From assembly GCA_021157815.1 (NCBI GenBank), contig JAGGVT010000155.1, positions 1-17,053 on the forward strand: a stretch of 17,053 nt of DNA, read 5' to 3'. The notes under the pieces are model-generated. The model was not told where the DNA came from, did not search any database, and was given only the letters and a program-made list of their open reading frames with translations. Origin of the DNA: a bacterium. GTDB lineage: Bacteria > JAJVIF01 > JAGGVT01. The position numbers and the translations under genes were made by a program. Positions 15,801-17,053 of the stretch are shown here, in pieces (position 1 is the first letter of the stretch; each line of letters starts with the position of its first letter).

Positions 15801-16667
15801 TATTTTAATGAGTTTTTGGTGCTTTTTAATTCGAATTCGGTTTCTTATCGCTGATAGTTTTGTAGTTGACGCAAAGATACTGGAACCTGAATGGGTTTGC
15901 TCATCGATGATATCGAGAATCTCACGCGCAGATGGCCTGTTGCCGGACGAAGCATCGCACATGATTTCCTTCAAAGAGAGAATCCAACGCGGGACATCCG
16001 ATGCGACTGTCTCACCCAGCATTTCCTCCAGTGTTCTGCCAAGCGAGTAGATATCGGACGCTTTACTGGCTTTGCCCCCTACCCTTTTCAATTCAGGCGC
16101 GGAATATTTCAACGTGCCACGGAAAGCATCGGGAGCGGTTATTGTGCGTTCGAATTCAAATCGAGCCAGACCAAAATCGAATATTTTCATCTTTGCGGGA
16201 GTTTCAGAATCACCAGCATCAAGCAGGAAAATGTTCGACGGTTTTAAATCCCTGTGAAGAACCGGCAGTTCCCTTTCATGCAGCATTGCGACAATTTCAG
16301 CAATTGCCCGGATAATCCGAACTGTTTTTCTCCAGTCAGGAGAATTCCGCTTGAGGTAATCATCCAGCGTTTCATCCTCGATAAGTTCAATCGCGTGATA
16401 ATAAAGATCTCTCCCGGCGACATTCGCGACATTGGATTCATAGACTTTAATAATGCCCGGGTTATCTATCTCTGACAGTATTTTCCCCTCTCGAAGAAAC
16501 AGCCTTGTTATTTCAGGATCCTGCCTCGCATGGAACTCATGAATTACTTTCAGTGCAATCTTTTTATTTTTAAAGGTATCAAGAACGCGATATATGCACG
16601 CCTCGCCGCCTCGAGCGATTTCCTCAATGATTTCATACTTGTTAATCTTCTCGCCTTTTGAGAGCAA
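12849..16667 (-). CDS. Membrane Ser/Thr kinase with extracytoplasmic beta-propeller
   Basis: The 1272-residue protein is a Hanks-type receptor kinase. The cytoplasmic kinase domain (about 11-256) has a glycine loop ARGGEACIY (19-26 region), K40 in IALKV, E60 in the C helix, HRDLKPSN (138-145), DFG (164-166) and APE (190-192), so all catalytic residues are present. A basic juxtamembrane segment (270-284) and one helix (285-307) follow. Residues 311-378 resemble a PEGA-type domain. The remainder (about 379-1272) contains at least seven FG-GAP/VCBS-like DxDxDG loops, near 408, 456, 572, 629, 783, 879 and 1224, predicting a calcium-binding beta-propeller outside the inner membrane. The start is TTG at 16667; an in-frame stop lies 8 codons upstream and no ATG fits before the kinase fold. 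It lies 56 bp downstream of tRNA-Arg and upstream of the sigma-54 activator. Confidence 0.93.
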   Translation of the reverse strand: MLSKGEKINKYEIIEEIARGGEACIYRVLDTFKNKKIALKVIHEFHARQDPEITRLFLREGKILSEIDNPGIIKVYESNVANVAGRDLYYHAIELIEDETLDDYLKRNSPDWRKTVRIIRAIAEIVAMLHERELPVLHRDLKPSNIFLLDAGDSETPAKMKIFDFGLARFEFERTITAPDAFRGTLKYSAPELKRVGGKASKASDIYSLGRTLEEMLGETVASDVPRWILSLKEIMCDASSGNRPSAREILDIIDEQTHSGSSIFASTTKLSAIRNRIRIKKHQKLIKISAYLILVFALVFLIYQLIPRPAEIDFNIKPNQAQVFLDSEEQNLNDGESHRITPGNHTLRFERDGYCNHYKEIHVNSNDKITCNIDLKLYETPLVNWMFDIGKPEGKSKPFLGHPMIFDSRGDGRYEVVVASSHQMYRINGISGVFEEIWPSGIEGMVEEAGPAHFDCNDDGCEDIIFAISGYKSDVLFSTVVCISGDDNSLIWPDLDNQLQLDDVQLSSSVSVIQIKEDGEHVIVVPTSNGKLYLLDTTDGRPVWEKESSLKWQNHVEFNAILENSTPAFYDFNNDGFLDIVICTAEPKDTAYNPEYLPAGTVIVSGEDGSELAHYPTSKIVGSPGIADLNADRKPEIVVATLTGVIHIMEYSAESKLMKSVQWEMKKTDGTFNCCSSSPVFFIDPISPNENDVRFAIANHSGEIGLYDYDGKSIIKIGNDCLSLNAQEIWTEPLGVKVHDSVLFAKANINAGVFWHFYPTVKSGNYKIENANEIWHGLLAADIDLDGGMELVTGTIQGQFVCVNAEEDPVDYVLCLENDILNQPVITMTAQGDKKIYYPTRRTDGAILEIGFSDSVPVKKVIPKIGVDNAANQLLVEDFDNDGVEDVFITGARSGAVIYSPEKNANIWEIERSDYWYSYGYLLETDLRGNIFIFSCYLPEDMRSGANFDKPVSMVKFLRWDENENRMVSIIDDIKLDYYLPTCVIPYRTGENEQYVAFLGNENRISPHLNKMIQIRIDDLFVNDKPKYNEKDISGFTCSSFDYGLRCGNDHVMQIDQKSYFLYSDDSYHLGFFDLENAGVCPCPWPNQASVTCSMIQTFDDLSNNDNKRIVILDTLTNSLVEENSNASSDTLNVFKLIAASSGEILDEFSFIGDVTAAKCRANVNDVPVMAYTFETDTRNDSSNETRIKIAQILAINQEANKFKLLWSHRIPEIEKFNPLIADFYNDGTYSIMLADINNNIHFYPISPINAGVFQFRGDRKIFDPEKWKKQ

Positions 16668-16723
16668 GTGACAATAGACCCCGAATATTCACGACATGAA
16701 AACAACAAGGAAATAATAAAAAG

Positions 16724-16796
<73 letters not shown>

Positions 16797-16810
16797 TTGC
16801 AACAATAGTG

Positions 16811-16838
16811 ATTATAACATATATATTAACTATCTTGA
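16811..16838 (-). promoter_or_regulatory. Promoter of tRNA-Arg
   Basis: On the minus strand a perfect TATAAT (16811-16816) lies 14 bp ahead of the tRNA 5' end. TCAAGA (16833-16838) 16 bp further upstream is a weak -35. The same promoter could also drive the kinase gene 56 bp beyond the tRNA, unless transcription ends in the T-rich stretch between them. Confidence 0.55.
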
Positions 16839-17053
16839 GACACTGGTGTCCGGTTAAGTTATTGACCAATTGCCGGATTGATGATTAACAGAAGATATAC
16901 CGGCTTATTGGGATTTTCAGACATGAACCGAAAGTGAACACCGAATCGTTCTATCCGTAAAAAGGGGACAGTCCACATAGGCTTCAAATCTGACGTTATC
17001 AATATACCATACTGCAAACCCTCTTTTATACTGTATTTATTCACATGGTTGGG
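16839..17053. other. Right edge: non-coding, inverted repeats, possible mobile-element end
   Basis: No gene is recognised. GACAC-TG-GTGTC (16839-16850) is a short dyad followed by CGGTTAAG. A longer imperfect hairpin pairs CCAATTGCCGG (16866-16876) with CCGGCTTATTGG (16900-16911) across 23 nt. Further right are GGTTCATG-type and GTGAACACCG motifs (about 16920-16945) and GGGGACAGTCC near 16967, which recall sequences near some insertion-sequence ends. A minus-strand open frame here (17044 to 16859, GTG start) has no family character and is not called as a gene. Confidence 0.35.

Noticed and set aside
16859-17044. 61-codon minus-strand frame at the right edge
   Set aside because: It has a GTG start, no ribosome site and no recognisable motif, and overlaps hairpins and mobile-element-like motifs.

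Overview
The window looks like chromosomal DNA of moderate GC from an uncultured, rod-shaped, diderm bacterium. It has a mreBCD-mrdA cell-shape cluster, three proteins with lipobox signal peptides, a membrane Ser/Thr kinase with an extracytoplasmic beta-propeller, a sigma-54 activator and a tRNA-Arg. No gene fixes the phylum. The very large lipoprotein with PKD-like repeats and the FG-GAP-type kinase suggest one of the less-studied lineages with many surface proteins, but that is a guess.

Layout. 1-191: left edge without a gene, with a 10-bp inverted repeat. 192-983 (+): orphan six-helix membrane protein. 1003-1106: thirteen 8-bp tandem repeats between convergent genes, inside an imperfect 12-13-bp direct repeat. 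1111-2015 (-): two small orphan lipoproteins whose starts are set by Shine-Dalgarno (SD) sites. 2243-6412 (+): mreB, mreC, mreD and mrdA (PBP2), tightly packed, with TTG starts for mreD and mrdA. rodA, which often follows mrdA, is absent. At that junction (about 6490-7001) lies a decayed DDE transposase remnant in three reading frames. 7373-10924 (+): an 1183-residue lipoprotein with five PKD-like repeats of about 103 residues between a novel-looking N-terminal domain and a C-terminal domain resembling ones seen in Bacteroidetes surface proteins. 10941-10967: a palindrome between convergent genes, probably a two-way terminator. 10970-12592 (-): a GAF-AAA+-Fis sigma-54 activator with GAFTDA in place of GAFTGA. 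12849-16667 (-): a 1272-residue kinase/TM/PEGA-like/beta-propeller receptor. 16724-16796 (-): tRNA-Arg(UCU) with a good -10 box. The right edge is non-coding and may hold the end of a mobile element.

How the genes work together. MreB, MreC, MreD and PBP2 form the core of the elongasome for side-wall peptidoglycan synthesis. On the right, the propeller kinase lies upstream of the sigma-54 activator on the same strand. I infer a one-direction signalling path: an envelope signal reaches the propeller, the cytoplasmic kinase is activated, and the activator drives sigma-54 transcription. The surface lipoprotein ends tail to tail with the activator and could be a target or only a neighbour. This kinase-activator pair and the lipoprotein are the best candidates for an undescribed system here; the link is inferred from position and domains.
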